A DNA stretch of 64,000 nucleotides from Tolypeutes matacus. Taxonomy: Eukaryota; Chordata; Mammalia; Cingulata; Chlamyphoridae. The stretch covers positions 466,852-530,851 of the forward strand of contig JAKSZT010054569.1 of NCBI GenBank assembly GCA_026826555.1, read 5' to 3'. The notes under the pieces were generated by a model. It was not told the DNA's origin. It did no database searches and saw nothing but the letters and a program-made list of their open reading frames with translations. A program made the translations under genes and the position numbers. Positions 37,706-50,958 of this stretch are shown piece by piece (within the stretch, counting starts at the first letter, position 1; each line of letters opens with the position of its first letter).

Positions 37706-39686
37706 CTGTCATTATAATCTGTTTGTGTGGCTGGAAAAAAGAGGCAGCAAGCTTGGACCGTGAGCGAAGCAGCCCGAGTGGACATTCCAACACTGTGGAG
37801 ATGTAAGAAAGCAAAGATAACAAGGAAACTGGGTCCTTAATAATGACATTGTACCAATGAATTAACCATACTCTTGACTTACATGAGATGATGACTATCC
37901 TAACTCTTTTAAGTTAGTTTTAATTGGTTTTCTATCTCCCCACAGCGAAAAGTACCCTGACAGAGTGTGCAAACTGGTATTATAGCAGGGTAGGAGTCTT
38001 AAGAAAATAAATATTATACAATTAAAAATGAATTATATATCTTTCATAATGATTAAGAGGCAGAAAAAAAAGAATTTCGATTGAGAAGAAAAAAGGGAAA
38101 TTGAGTCATTGGCAGAAATAATGTTTTGCAACAAAGCCTTGAATAAAGGGGGAAAAATGCAGGCCTTAGGATTGCATCCTCTCTATTACAGGTGAGAAGA
38201 TTAAGATGTGTTAAGAGGTTAACAGATTCTGGTTAAAGTGTGCAATGGCATGTGTTATCATAGGAAGATTGAAAGATACATAATCCTCTTTATTGTTAAT
38301 CCTCTTTATTTTGTATGTGTGGAGGGGAACAGGGAACGGAATTGAAGATGGACTAGAGATCATGGTATTCTCTTGAGCTAAGGCAGCCCAAGAAGAATGA
38401 TGAAGGCCATCTAAGCATCTTCCTATAAGATATTCCCAAACCATTCTATACCCCAGAAGCAATGATGACACAGGAAGTTGAGATAAGCAATAGGAATAAG
38501 GATGATGTTCATGCCAAGGGACCCAGGAATACCTCAATTCTACCTTGATCCAAGTAACTCTCCTCAACTTAAAGAGCCAGAGAGATAAATGCCTAAGCAC
38601 TGCAGCACTTATGCCAGGTCATGAAGGACCTAGCTCCAGCAGAGAGAGAAAAGAGGGGGCATACACTTATGTGATGATGTTTTAATGTCTTTGAAAGCTT
38701 TGCCACTAGCAAACATGGAAGAATTAGTATCTGGAAGCTGGAAAATCCCTATAAGGGCTTCTCCTACTTAACATGAAATTTCTTGTCCTTGATCCTGACT
38801 TAAAACACAGCAGAAAGGAAGAAACTAAATTCAAATTCAGAAGCATTTATAGACATTAATAATTTTGTATGTGTAGTTGCCATGGGCACCATGCCAATCC
38901 CATTCACTTCTTTTGTACAACCTATCAAACTGCTTGATACACTCTGGGAAGTCAACAAATATTTATAGAATTAAATTACATTCTCTATAATTACTTTCCA
39001 AAATATTTTATAAGCATTTCCTATACTGAACTACAAAGTTCAAAATTTCATCAGCAAATAAATTTACATTTAAGTAGCCAAAATAGGTTAAATAAATACA
39101 GTAACATTTTCAGGGTTAGCTGTACCACAGTGAAAAATCAGAGCAGCTCTTGGGTGGTGTAGACATTTTAATGCAATAAATAGGATAATTCTAATCTCCT
39201 ATGGGAGATGGGACCCAATTATCAAAGCCAACATGTTGGCTCTAGTTGAGTAGTTTTAGTGCCTGAGACTGTGAGCTCATTATATTTTCAATGGATGCAC
39301 AAACCTATTAACTGAATCCCAGATATCCCATACTCTGGACTTCCAATAAGTTTCCAGGACTCATCTAGGAGAGCAAAACATATGCAAAACATGTGCCATC
39401 AGCATGGCACACAACCATACTCTTCTTGCAGTCATGTGTGTATGAGTCAATTATTTCTAAATTCTGCTATACTGTTCAAACTAGAATACTAATGAAGGTG
39501 CTTATTCTTGTTATTTACCATGAACTCCACAACTCATTTCTTAAACCTCTCATAGTGCTACTAATTCAAATTCCTACCTATTGTATCAAGGCATGCTGAA
39601 CTCAATAAATTAGGAAACAAGCAACTTAAGAATAAATGAGAACCACAAAAAGGAATAAAAATGCTTTAAGTAAGACTTCAGTTTAC
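37600..39686. other. ADAM28 intron, no recognised feature
   Basis: Apart from a T tract at 37,677-37,698, I see no recognisable repeat or coding sequence. Confidence 0.4.
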
Positions 39687-39846
39687 CTTCTTATTTCCAC
39701 ATTTGGTTCCGTTGGCCACCATGCCTATTTCTTGACTGGTGTCTTCAGAATCAAAAGTTTTACATGTCTGGAAAGTTATTATACGTCCTTTCCAGGGCAA
39801 ATTATCTGACCCACCTTGACAGAACAACTTCCCACACATGGCATCA
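39687..39846 (-). CDS. ADAM28: ADAM28 coding exon, cysteine-rich domain
   Basis: 160 nt; completes the split asparagine and ends at phase 0 after AAG. The peptide begins [20 protein letters not shown] and ends [15 protein letters not shown]. It keeps the NGT sequon. At the exon start it reads N-D-A where I recall N-D-T in human, so that potential glycosylation site would be lost here (comparison from memory). Acceptor tcctcag, donor AAG|GTAAAC. Confidence 0.97.
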
Positions 39847-40636
39847 CTGAGGAAAAGTAAAAAATTGTTGCAGTTGAATTTCCAGGATCCCCAATACAGT
39901 TGTATACAAATGCAAATCAACCCCACCACTATCAATGTTTAATTAATGTTAGTACTCCCTGTAACAGAGGCTTTTTATATCCATCTCCCCTTCTTCCTCA
40001 GTATTAGAACCACGAAATATTAGCAGGTACATGGTTGCTTAAAAAACACAGCCTGATTCCTAACATCATGAAGAAATAAAATTGTCTCTCTTGTTATAGG
40101 TTATTTGTTTTTGTGACTTGCAGCAGAATAATTTGAACAGACATAATCACTGAAAACTATAGTTTTGTCAATACAAACTGAGACTTTCTGATACTACAAG
40201 GCCTCATGTAGGGTTATTGAAAGAGCTGTCTCCTTATAGACACAGATGACACTGCTTAGCAGTCAATAAAGCCATTCAATTATCCTCAAGCCTTTATTTA
40301 TCTGAATAAAGTCAGAACCAATAAAATTGGAGTAAATTGCTTTATACACGGTTCAAAGCATGGCTGTGAAAAAGTGTTCTGAAAGTGACAGAATCCGATT
40401 CTTCTGATGTCATCTGGGCACTGTAGAAAATACAACTGAGGAGTAGAGAAAGGCCTGATTCTCCTGATCCTTGAATATATTTCTTGAATCATTTAGGTAG
40501 AGCCACACAAGGGATTCTGCAGGGCACAAGGAATTCCTGGCTCACACTCTGGTATGGCCAATGACTATTAAGCACTTGAGCTTCTAATTGCAGAAGTTAT
40601 CCAGTGTTCACACAAACAGCTGTAGAGGACAGAGTG

Positions 40637-40672
40637 TGTATGTGTGTGTGTATGTGTGTGCACACACTGAAG
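40637..40672. repeat. (TG)n microsatellite, interrupted
   Basis: Alternating tg with occasional ta (tgtgtatgtgtgtgtgtatg), ending in cacacac. Confidence 0.85.
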
Positions 40673-41618
40673 AGGAAGAATGGAACTAACCTATTCTCCT
40701 TGCTCATTCATCACCTCTCAAGCTTCATGTTGCCCTTTTCTTCACATATTGCCTTTTACATAAATTTTTTTGTCCCCCTTTTGAATCTGTCCTAATTTTC
40801 TATAAAGGAAAGACCCCTTAATATATGGTTGTCCTTTAGGTCCAGATTCCCCAAGATTTCATCCTATGTTCAAAATATAGTTTATTTGGTAATAACTGTC
40901 ATACAGCAAAATTAGTACTCAATAGAAAAATCTGGGGAAATATTAATCTTGTTGGACCTCTTATTATAAATTACTTTGTATATATAAAATTGGAGGCAGG
41001 TATAAAATATGTAATCTACTATAATTTGAATTTTAAAACTCATCTTAAAATTTCAGAACAACAAATATACCTATAGAAACACCTTAAGTTTATTTGGTGT
41101 TATATTCTATTCTTTCCAGAACATAAATATTCAAAATAAAGCAAACTCTTCAGGTAAGTTGTCAGACTCTTCTCTTTCTGTTTCTTTTCCTTACGTAATT
41201 TCACAGTAAGTTTAAAAACTATGCAAGCACTGCACTGAGAAGATAAATATTTCTAACCCTAGAATAATAATAAAAAACACTAGATTGAATAAGCACCTAA
41301 AGCATACTGGAAAATCAAGAGACAGATTTCCAGCCAAGCCCATCACTGTCTCATTTTCCATTGCAAACATTCATGCTACTTAACAGCGACTGTACCTCAT
41401 GCCATTTGAAGGACTTGAAGATCGGACAAAGACTTGTCTTTTCATACCAGCTTCTAGCCCAAAATGTGATAATAAGAGTCACTTGATGAATGTTTATCAA
41501 ACGAATGATATCCAAATTCAATTTCTCTTTGTATGGAATAAATCATAATTTGTGGCTGGAAATGTGCCTCTGCACATGGTATGTGGAGCAGAAAAATTCA
41601 AACAAGAAGGCTACTTAC

Positions 41619-41721
41619 TTTGCTTTGCAGGGAATGATCGTGTCATCCACTTTGCGGCAGTATCCATATTTTGACCCACCTTCATTCCTGCTGTAACATG
41701 ACTTATTTGCAACCTCAGTTC
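41619..41721 (-). CDS. ADAM28: ADAM28 coding exon, cysteine-rich domain
   Basis: 103 nt; completes the split glycine and ends two bases into an asparagine codon (AA|T). It encodes [20 protein letters not shown] then [13 protein letters not shown], the usual cysteine-rich-domain motif with CYSRN and KYGYC. Acceptor tcctag, donor AA|GTAAGT, a near-perfect donor. Confidence 0.97.
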
Positions 41722-42099
41722 CTAGGACCAGGCACGGTCAGTAAGACATATTTGAAAAGGAAAGAGATAAGAAATTCAATGCTGCAAAGGATTAAAAAAA
41801 TATAAAACCAGCATGAAATGTACTATTTCAGTATAATCCTATTGACTATTAACTGAAATATAGGCTGCAGTAATTTGATATCAAAAGGGTTGGCTGGGAT
41901 TCAAAATAATCTTTTAGATGTTATGGATACTGGCTATCTAAATATATGTAAACATCTGGATGAGTTACTGAAGGTTAAAAATTCATCTAAAAATAAAGAC
42001 TTATCCAGGACAGCTACAGACATTGTGTTAAGAGCCCACAGGTGGATATTTGAATACTATCCTCCTGGTTATCTATTACTGTGACAACTGCCAGCTGCG

Positions 42100-42560
42100 A
42101 TTAATCAAGCTCCTACTATGTGCCAGGTGCAGTGATAAGCATCACATAGTTATCTTCTTTCATTTCTCATGTAATCCTCTGCAGAGCCCTGTCAGATGGA
42201 CAATAGAACATAGTAGTTAAGAGCTCAAGCTTTAAGCAAGATTGCGCAGTTGTGAGATGTCAGGCAAGTCACTTCCTCTCTTTGTGTCTGCATTTGCTCA
42301 TCTGTAAAATGAGAATGAGTAGTAGCACCTATCTCATAAGTTTGTTGTCAAGATTAAATGAGCTAATATATGTGAACCACTGACTTCAGTGTCTGGTTAG
42401 TAGTGAGTGACAAATGCTTGTCATTTTTATTTCCATTCCCATTTTATCAATAAGAAAATTGATAATCATACTGATTAAGTCATAGAAAGAGATGAAAAAC
42501 CAGACTTCACACCTACTTGTATCTAAGCCCTATGCTACTTCCTCTGTGATAGACTAGACC
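42100..42560 (+). repeat. MIR-class repeats
   Basis: A complete-looking MIR at about 42,210-42,420 (tcaggcaagtcacttcctct, catctgtaaaatgagaatga, aagattaaatgagctaatat). It is preceded by a ctactatgtgccaggtgcag fragment and followed by an antisense-like piece. All are ancient and intronic. Confidence 0.75.
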
Positions 42561-43019
42561 CATTGAAGATCAGTAGATAACCCCTTCTTATTCACAGGGA
42601 AAATTTTGAATCCAGCCTTAAAAGACAACCCAGGTTAAAAACAAAAAACAAACAAAAAAAAAAAACTTGGAGATATAATGATTTGTAAACTCAAACCGAT
42701 CTGTATATTTAGAAATTGATTATAATGACTTGTAAGCTCTTAAACAACTTAAACCATTTTAAATGAATTTCATATTTGAATTCTCAAGATGTTATGATGT
42801 TTATTAACATGTTTTCTTGATTATTTTGTGTCTAAATAACATTTAGTGATCTCTTTTTATTATAGTAATAAAGTATCAACATTGAAAAAAGTATATTCTT
42901 AAGCCACAAATTCAAGAGTTATTACTGCTAACAATGCAGAAAATGTCATTCATGCACCAGGTGGCACTAACTCCTTAATATTTTACTTTTTCCCAGTTAG
43001 CAATATGCCATTTCCATTC

Positions 43020-43790
43020 CCCAAGCATTAAATAGTTTACAACATTAGAGCTACAGGAATTCCATTGGATGGATACACTACAATATTTGATTAATATCTA
43101 TTCTTGGGTTTTGGGCTATTTCCAATATTCCACCATCATTTAAAAATGCTGCCTAAAAAATCCTGGTAAATAAAATATTCCTGTATATCACAGATATCTC
43201 TTTTCTGTTCATCTCTAAGACAGAGAATATGAACAATTTTTTTATGTTGTACATTCATTTTTTCAAATTTCTCTGAAAAGATTGTGCTAATTGATATTCT
43301 TACTAGGAGTATATGAAAGCAGCCACTTTGTTACATCCTCATGAGCACTCAGCATTAACTTAATAATAAATCTGCAAATTTAAAAGAAGCATAGATGAGT
43401 AACTTGTTTTAATTTGTATTTCTCACATTGCTAGTGTGTTAAAAGGATTTTAATTTTCATTGAACATTTGCATTTCCTTTAATGAATAATGAATTGCCTG
43501 TTCATAATCTTAGCCACATTTTCAACGCTGGGAATTAAGAATTTCTAGCAATTTGTGGGCATGATTTGATGTTAACAAGAGCAATTTTTTTCTTCCTTAT
43601 ATGTGTTATTAGACTTTTCAAACTTTGCAAATTAACTGCAAATACACTGTGATGCTTTTTGAAAGAAGTGGAATTTTACTTATGCAAATGTAGTTCTTTG
43701 GTCTTTTATAAGAGTTGCCTTTAAATGTATGATTTAAAAGGCCTTTCCCATTCCAATAAATGTGTTCAACATTAATTTAATAGACAATTT
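43020..43790 (-). mobile_element. Old L1M 3' end
   Basis: The plus-strand text follows the antisense L1M 3' pattern: gagtatatgaaagcagccac, ttttaatttgtatttctcac, gaattgcctgttcataatct. Heavily decayed. Confidence 0.7.
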
Positions 43791-45194
43791 TGAACATTTA
43801 CTAAATTCCAAGCCCCGTGCTAGAAGGCACTGGAGATACCACTGTGAAGTGAGCAAGAAAATGTCCCTGTTCTAGGACATTTATAGACTTGCAGGGAAGA
43901 CAGATACTAACAGAGCCTGACAAAAATAGAATGTAATAGTTAAATTTATTGCAGTGATTTATTAATACATACAATAATATTTATTATATCAATATTATAG
44001 AGCAATAAACACATTATTACAAATAAAACACATTTATGTTTATAAAACAATATATATTAATATTATAAATAATAATAATGATATAATAAAGGGAATGCTC
44101 ACAGTGATAGCCCAGAGTTTCATGTCTTTGCTAAGTATTTTCTTTCTCCAGGTTTCTGCTATAGACTGAAGTTAGCCAGAAATCACAGGGTCTCTAACTG
44201 GCAAAGACACTTTGTTTCCAACTTTAACTTAACATGTCTCTGCACGAAGTACAAGCAGGAGGATTGGCGAGGCCACATTTTAGCACATCAGTGCACCTCC
44301 TGATGCACTAATGGTATCAAGCTCGCTCCTCAAATTTTGTCTCAGTCCACTCTCACCCAACCCAGAGGGTTTCACTGAAAGACTTTTTCAGGGTCTTGTC
44401 CATTTATTTTCCAGGTGATGTTTTATCGGGGTGCATTGGGATTCAGTATTGCTTGTTGCTTTTCTCAATCTTGTTTTATGTATAATTCCAGGAATTATTT
44501 GAAGTTTCTGGCATGTGATGACCCTTTTAAAATATTTTTAGGGCTAATGCAGATTGTCCCCTATTTTAATAAAATATCCTCTTAGCCATTTCAGTGGGAA
44601 TCTGAAAGTGTAGCAGGAAAAGATAAGTAAATTTACAATATGTGCATAATACATATCACATCCAGGAAGTCCAAATAAGTAAATTTTAAAATTGCCTTTT
44701 TAATCAAGTTATTTCACACAGCTTAAATTTTTGTTTAAAGTGTTTGGAGATTTTTAAATTATACTTTTATTATTAATTTTATGTGTATGTTGTAATCAGA
44801 GAATAAGGTCTCTTATAATTTTGGTATTAGGGACAAAATGACCAATTAAGAGCTTTTACTTTACCTCATTTCTCTTTCTTCATTCTGAGAGTCCTCCTTT
44901 TCTCATTCTACCTCTTTCCTTCCTCCCTTTCAGTCCCCCAGAACTCCTGCCCCCAGCCACACACTCCACCCACACACATACATACAACTTCCAAGGGTTT
45001 GCTTATCAAAAAGGGATATTGGTTAGAGTTGCCTGATAAATTTGAATTTCAGATAAACAAAAATTTTTTATTTTTTTAAAATATAAGTATGCCCCAAATA
45101 TTGCATGGGACATACTTAAATTAAATATATATAGATAGATAGATATTATATATCTATATATATTATATATATAGATATAGTTCATCTGAAATTC
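43791..45194. other. ADAM28 intron, mostly unassigned
   Basis: 43,795-43,920 resembles an L2/MIR-class fragment (gccccgtgctagaaggcact). 43,960-44,080 is AT-rich simple sequence. 45,121-45,180 is an AT/GATA-rich tract. Nothing else is recognised. Confidence 0.4.
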
Positions 45195-45207
45195 AAAATT
45201 AATTGGG

Positions 45208-45590
45208 GTAAGCAAATATGGCTCAAGCAGTTGGGTGCCCACCTACCACATGGGAGGTTTTGGGTTCGGTTCCTGGTGCCTCCTAAAGAAGACGAGCAAG
45301 ACAACAAGCTAATGTTATGGGCTGGTGCAGTGAGCTGACACAACACGATGATGCAACAAGATGACACAATGAGGAAACACAACAAGAGACACAACAAAAG
45401 GGACCAGATGTGGCTTAAAGGATTAGGCACCTCCCTCCCACGTGGGATGTCCCGGGTTCGGTTCCCAGTGCCTTCTTAAAAAAAACAGGATGAGCAGACA
45501 CAGAGAGCATATAACGAATAGACACAGAGAACAGACAGCAAGTGCAAACAAGAGGTGGGGGAGAAATAAAGAAATTAATCTTTTAATAAA
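45208..45590 (+). mobile_element. Dimeric DAS-SINE with perfect target duplication
   Basis: Two tRNA-like heads (gctcaagcagttgggtgccc; and about 45,410 on with gggttcggttcccagtgcct), the same linker repeats as the 37,217 copy, and an A-rich end. It is flanked by a perfect 13-bp duplication, aaaattaattggg (45,195-45,207 and 45,591-45,603), showing that the dimer moves as one unit. Confidence 0.92.
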
Positions 45591-45746
45591 AAAATTAATT
45601 GGGCCATCTTGTAGTTTTATTTGCTAAATCCAGCAACCCTAAAACTAACCTTAAGTCCTAAAATGCACTGATTCATGATTTTTAGGAGTAGCACAATTTC
45701 GAATAATTGGACAGAATGTTCCTTTGGCCATGATTAAACTCTGTCA

Positions 45747-46067
<321 letters not shown>

Positions 46068-46974
46068 CTAATGCCTCAGTTTAGCATGAGTAACATTTTC
46101 CATTTGGCAATTACTTACAGGCATCACACTAATCCAGTTTACATTCCCCTTATATAAAATTAAAGCCATCTCCTATTATAACACATGTTCATTTTGGCCA
46201 ATATCCTAAGCCTTTAAGCAATCAATATTATTGAATTTGTAGTACAAACATTTTATAAATATAAACTAGAAAAATACAGAAAGAAACCAAGAAGGAAGAT
46301 CCAGAGAAGGAAGTTATTTCACCCTTTGATGAACGCATCTTTGTCAGGATTTTCAAGGAGACTTAAATCTACCACGTCAGAGATTTATTGGTGAAGAGCA
46401 TCTTGGGTATTAAGAACCTGACACTTTCCCAGGCTTCAAGTTTCCTGATCTTTAATTCTTTGTATTTTCAGATATTTATTTTCAAGTCACTTCTTCCTAT
46501 GCAATGAATTTTCATGAGGGAGAAATAACCACATATTCATTTTATATATTAACTCCATTGCTACCTATTACTGCAAGTCTTGCTCTTATTTCCTCAGAGA
46601 AAGTTTAGTGAAACAAGTGTTGCCATTAATACAAATTTGAGGAGGGCTTTGTGGACTTTGGAAGCATACCTTTCCACAGCTGAAGTAAGCAAGCACGTAC
46701 TCACTGCATCAAAAAACTTTTAATACCTTTACCCCAAAATTTCTATTGGAGCATACTCCAATATCAACCCCCACCACTCCAGTCAGCTTTCTTACCTGCA
46801 GTCACACAAACCTTCTGCAATATCTTTATTTTCTCTCTACCTCTTCATTTGGAAATTCTTCCTCTTTCTGTCTGCTTATTTAAAAACTATTCATATTTTC
46901 CAGGCTAATTGAAAGTCTCATTTTCATGAAAATTCTTCAGTATAAATTTATGTTCCGATTTTTTACATATGGTG

Positions 46975-47170
46975 GTAGAAAGACCTCTGAATTTGGTTTT
47001 AGAAGATATGGATTTGAATCTTGCTTCTGCTCGTGACTACATGTGTAACCTTAGAAAATATGACTCATAACTCAATCATGGTAAAAATCCATTTCCTTAA
47101 GAGCTACTTTATATCATTGTGAAAATGAAGTGAGAATATAGGTGGAAAGTCTTATACAAATTGAATGTAT
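46975..47170 (+). repeat. MIR
   Basis: gatatggatttgaatcttgc and the following text fit the MIR core; decayed. Intronic. Confidence 0.55.
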
Positions 47171-47854
47171 CATTGTAGTATTTTTCTGAGCACCTGGCCA
47201 CACAAGGAATTTTCATCTGTTTCATGGGTATATATATATATAGATATATCATTGCCTTAGGCATGAACTAAATTATTTGGTGCAAGAGATTTTTTTTTTT
47301 TAATTTCCCATAATCTCTACTAAATAGCACTTAATAAACACTTAAGTTCCTAAATTTGCTTCCTCTTGACCTTCTTCATTTCTTTCCTCTCCCGTTGACA
47401 TAAAAAAAAGAAAATCTACCCCCAAATTTCCTATAAACTGGTATGCCATCTACACATTCATGCTGCAATGAATTATTGAGCATTTAAAATATAACAAATT
47501 CTGTACCAAACAAAGATGAATCAGACAGTCTCCTGTCCTCAGGGGTCAGTCTAACTAAGGAGATAAATATATAAATGGATTATGACCATATAGAGGAGTT
47601 ATAGGCAATAATATGATATAAAATGCTACTTTGAAGGGAAAGTTAAAAAAAGGTCCACAAAGTGACATATCCACATGATATGTCTTATTTTTAAGAATTT
47701 CATCCTGAAATGACTTCAAAAGTTGAAGATGATGTTACCCCCATACTATTAAAAATTAAATCTCTTCTATGAAGCACCCTGTTAAAAGCATTCATAATAA
47801 GTTTTATGTGGTTTGGGCCAAGAAGTCCATGTGGTCCCAGAGGAAACAACATGT

Positions 47855-48060
47855 AGCAGTAATGAGCAGTGGTTTTGGAGTGGGTCAGATTTGGGGGTTG
47901 CCATATAGAGGCCATATTAATTTTAACATTCTCTGATTTGAGCCTCTGTTTCCTCAGAAGCAAAATGAGATGATAATACCTACCTCAAATGATTGTTGGG
48001 AGATTAAATAGATTGTGTTATGTAATGCACTTAGTTGAGTGCTTCATAAATGCAAGGTGT
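47855..48060 (+). repeat. MIR
   Basis: ctctgtttcctcagaagcaa, aatgagatgataatacctac and gggagattaaatagattgtg match the MIR 3' half. It ends about 130 bp from the ADAM28 exon at 48,188. Confidence 0.7.
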
Positions 48061-48064
48061 ATTA

Positions 48065-48277
<213 letters not shown>

Positions 48278-49414
48278 CTAAGAAATATCAGACACAAATG
48301 AAAAGGACAGATTATTTTTGGTTCCATTTCAGCACAGTTCACAATATAATGTATTCATCACACTGGCTTACTTTGGTAGAGACTGAAAATCATTTTTAAT
48401 AAAATAAGAGATAAAGCAAACCTTTATACTAGAAAAATTGTGATTTTGGAACAATTGATGCTTTGTTTATCTAAGTCCTACTTACATCTTTAAAAATAAA
48501 ATAAAATTTGTATATCTTTCCTACTTCCTCCAGGATCCCATAGTAATACTGAAAATGGCCTATTGGTTTTGTTAAAAGTTGAGGAAAAACAAAAGAAAAA
48601 GGATGATTGTTTTATAAAATTCATCTAAATAACTACAGCACATCATTAGTTCAACTCATCAGCTATTCATCTATCCAGCAGAAAATTCAATCTCTAAGAG
48701 CGTGTGCCAAAAATCTGTAGATGCAGTTCTTTAATCAGCTTTGATGTTTAATTCAACTCTAAGTAAAGCAATATACTTTTTTATCTTTTTTTGAGAAAAA
48801 GTCAAAAAAGTTTCCCCTTGATCTGCCTGTACAAGGCATTGGGGAAACTCCCATCTCAGAGACTTTCTAAATTCCCAGGGACAAGGAATATGTGTAGAGT
48901 TACAAGTTTTGGGGGTTAAAACTTTTTCCCTTAGTCCAAATATAAACATCATCTAGGAAAGATCATTCTTTCTCATAGAGTGAATAAATTTGTAATTGGC
49001 ATTTTCTCAAATTACTGAAAGCCCAGCTCCCTAAGGCCTTGGAGTGTTACCCATGGTAAGTGTTAAGATGGGTATAGCGGTCCCAGTTAGGACCCTGGCT
49101 GCCATGTGAACAGGAGCAGCCAGGACAGGCCCTTCTAACATGAACAACTCTTAAGCTCAGAGGCAGTGAGACATGCACTAGATCCCTATGCAGGTTGATG
49201 TAGGTATTCTAGAAAGAGACACCTGAAACCAGATCTTGACTCCTCCATTTACCAGCTATGTGATGGCACCTTATTTGCACTATCTGAACACTATCTCAGT
49301 GCTGCACCCAAATTAACTTCTCAAGAAGTGGTAGTCATAGAAGAAACTTGAAGTATTTCAGCCAGAAGTGGAGGGTAGAGGACACAAAGTACAAGTTGCA
49401 AGTGGTACTTAAAA

Positions 49415-49435
49415 AAGGGGGGGGGGGGAGGGTGG
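49415..49435. repeat. Polypurine A/G run
   Basis: A run of about six A then twelve G, 210 bp downstream of the ADAM28 exon at 49,648 (gene sense). Prone to length change. Confidence 0.85.
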
Positions 49436-49647
49436 GCAGGGGTGATGGTGATAGGGAAGGAATGCTGAGAAGGATATCAGGTTTATAAAGCAATGCATGA
49501 TTTATTGTCAGAATGGATGGCCTGACAAATATTAGTAAATGAAAGTACCCAGAATTACAAGAAACATGTAATTTTATTCTTTCTTTCATAGTTGACCTTC
49601 ACAATTGAAAAACAAATTAGATCATTTTATAAAGTGCTTGGTAGTAC

Positions 49648-49825
49648 CTCGGGAGTTCCACAATCACAGTCTTCTCCCATTTCTACCAACTGGTTCCCAC
49701 AGGTTGGGGTTGATATGATATCTGTAGGCAAGGGAGCATTAAAGAGGCAATTTGATAATTTATCTTCAAAGAACTTTTTGTAGCTGACCCGGCTGCAGGA
49801 ACTGAAGTCTGTGGGTATATAGAAG
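49648..49825 (-). CDS. ADAM28: ADAM28 coding exon, end of protease and start of disintegrin
   Basis: 178 nt; completes the split serine and ends at phase 0 after GAG. The peptide begins [19 protein letters not shown], includes [17 protein letters not shown], and enters the disintegrin domain at [20 protein letters not shown]. The paired cysteines at CDCG mark the start of the disintegrin disulfide network. Acceptor tccacag, donor GAG|GTACTA. Confidence 0.98.
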
Positions 49826-50826
49826 CTGTGGAGATAAGGAAAGTGAAAAAAGAATACAGTCATACCTAGAAAGTAGGGAGTCATATCTCGCATATTCAAT
49901 ATGATTACACCCCCAATCTACCCCCCAAAGTCCAAATCCAATCCACTGACCAACTGCTAAATCATGAGCTCCTTTGTGTGACTGAATTAACCCAGCTGGG
50001 TGGATACAAACACCTCCAGCTCAATGAGCAAATATGGTCATATCTCAAAAGGTAGTACCTAGTCTGTTGTTTAGTCAAACAAAAATGCTTCTGCCTTATC
50101 TTATTCAGCCTCAGGTCATCCTGAAAATGCAGTATAATCTAATTTTTAAAAATCTGCCTAAGAATTCATTTTATTCCAGAGGAACTCTTTATAGACAGAA
50201 TCTCTTCATTTCACAAATAAAGATGAGGTTTAAAAATGCAGTAACAGCTGAGAGAGATAACATAAGATATGCAACTGGTCATGTCCTGTTTTGGTGAGGG
50301 GCATGGCAGAATAACCCTAGCTTAAGAGGGTTGCAGGAAGGAGCTAGAAAAGAGGAAATGAATACATAAAAGGGATCATGAGATTTTTAAAGATAAAATT
50401 CCAGGGCAATTTTGCCTAAGGCAAGCCAGGAATGTGTAATCTCCTTTCGCACGCTCTCTTCATCTTCCTATGAGAAGTTTCTCCTTTAATTAGATTTTTC
50501 TCATAGAACCCTCTCCCTACCACTATCCCTTCTGAATTCTTTGAAAACTTGATAAATACTGGTGGTTTTCTGAAACCAGAGCTTGTATGGATAAGATGAG
50601 AATAAAATGACAAATTTCTTCAACACCAGAGAGACAATATATTTCAACTGCATTTTAGTTAATGAAAAATGTTTCCTGTAGATGAGGGAGACTGCGGTTG
50701 AGCACAGGTACACATTCTTACCCCAGTCCTGATACTGCTATTTAATCATTCAAACACTTGAACACGTTGCTGAAGATGACACAAAGCATAGTCCAGTCCA
50801 GAGTGGAGCAAACATAACAAGCCTCA

Positions 50827-50958
<132 letters not shown>

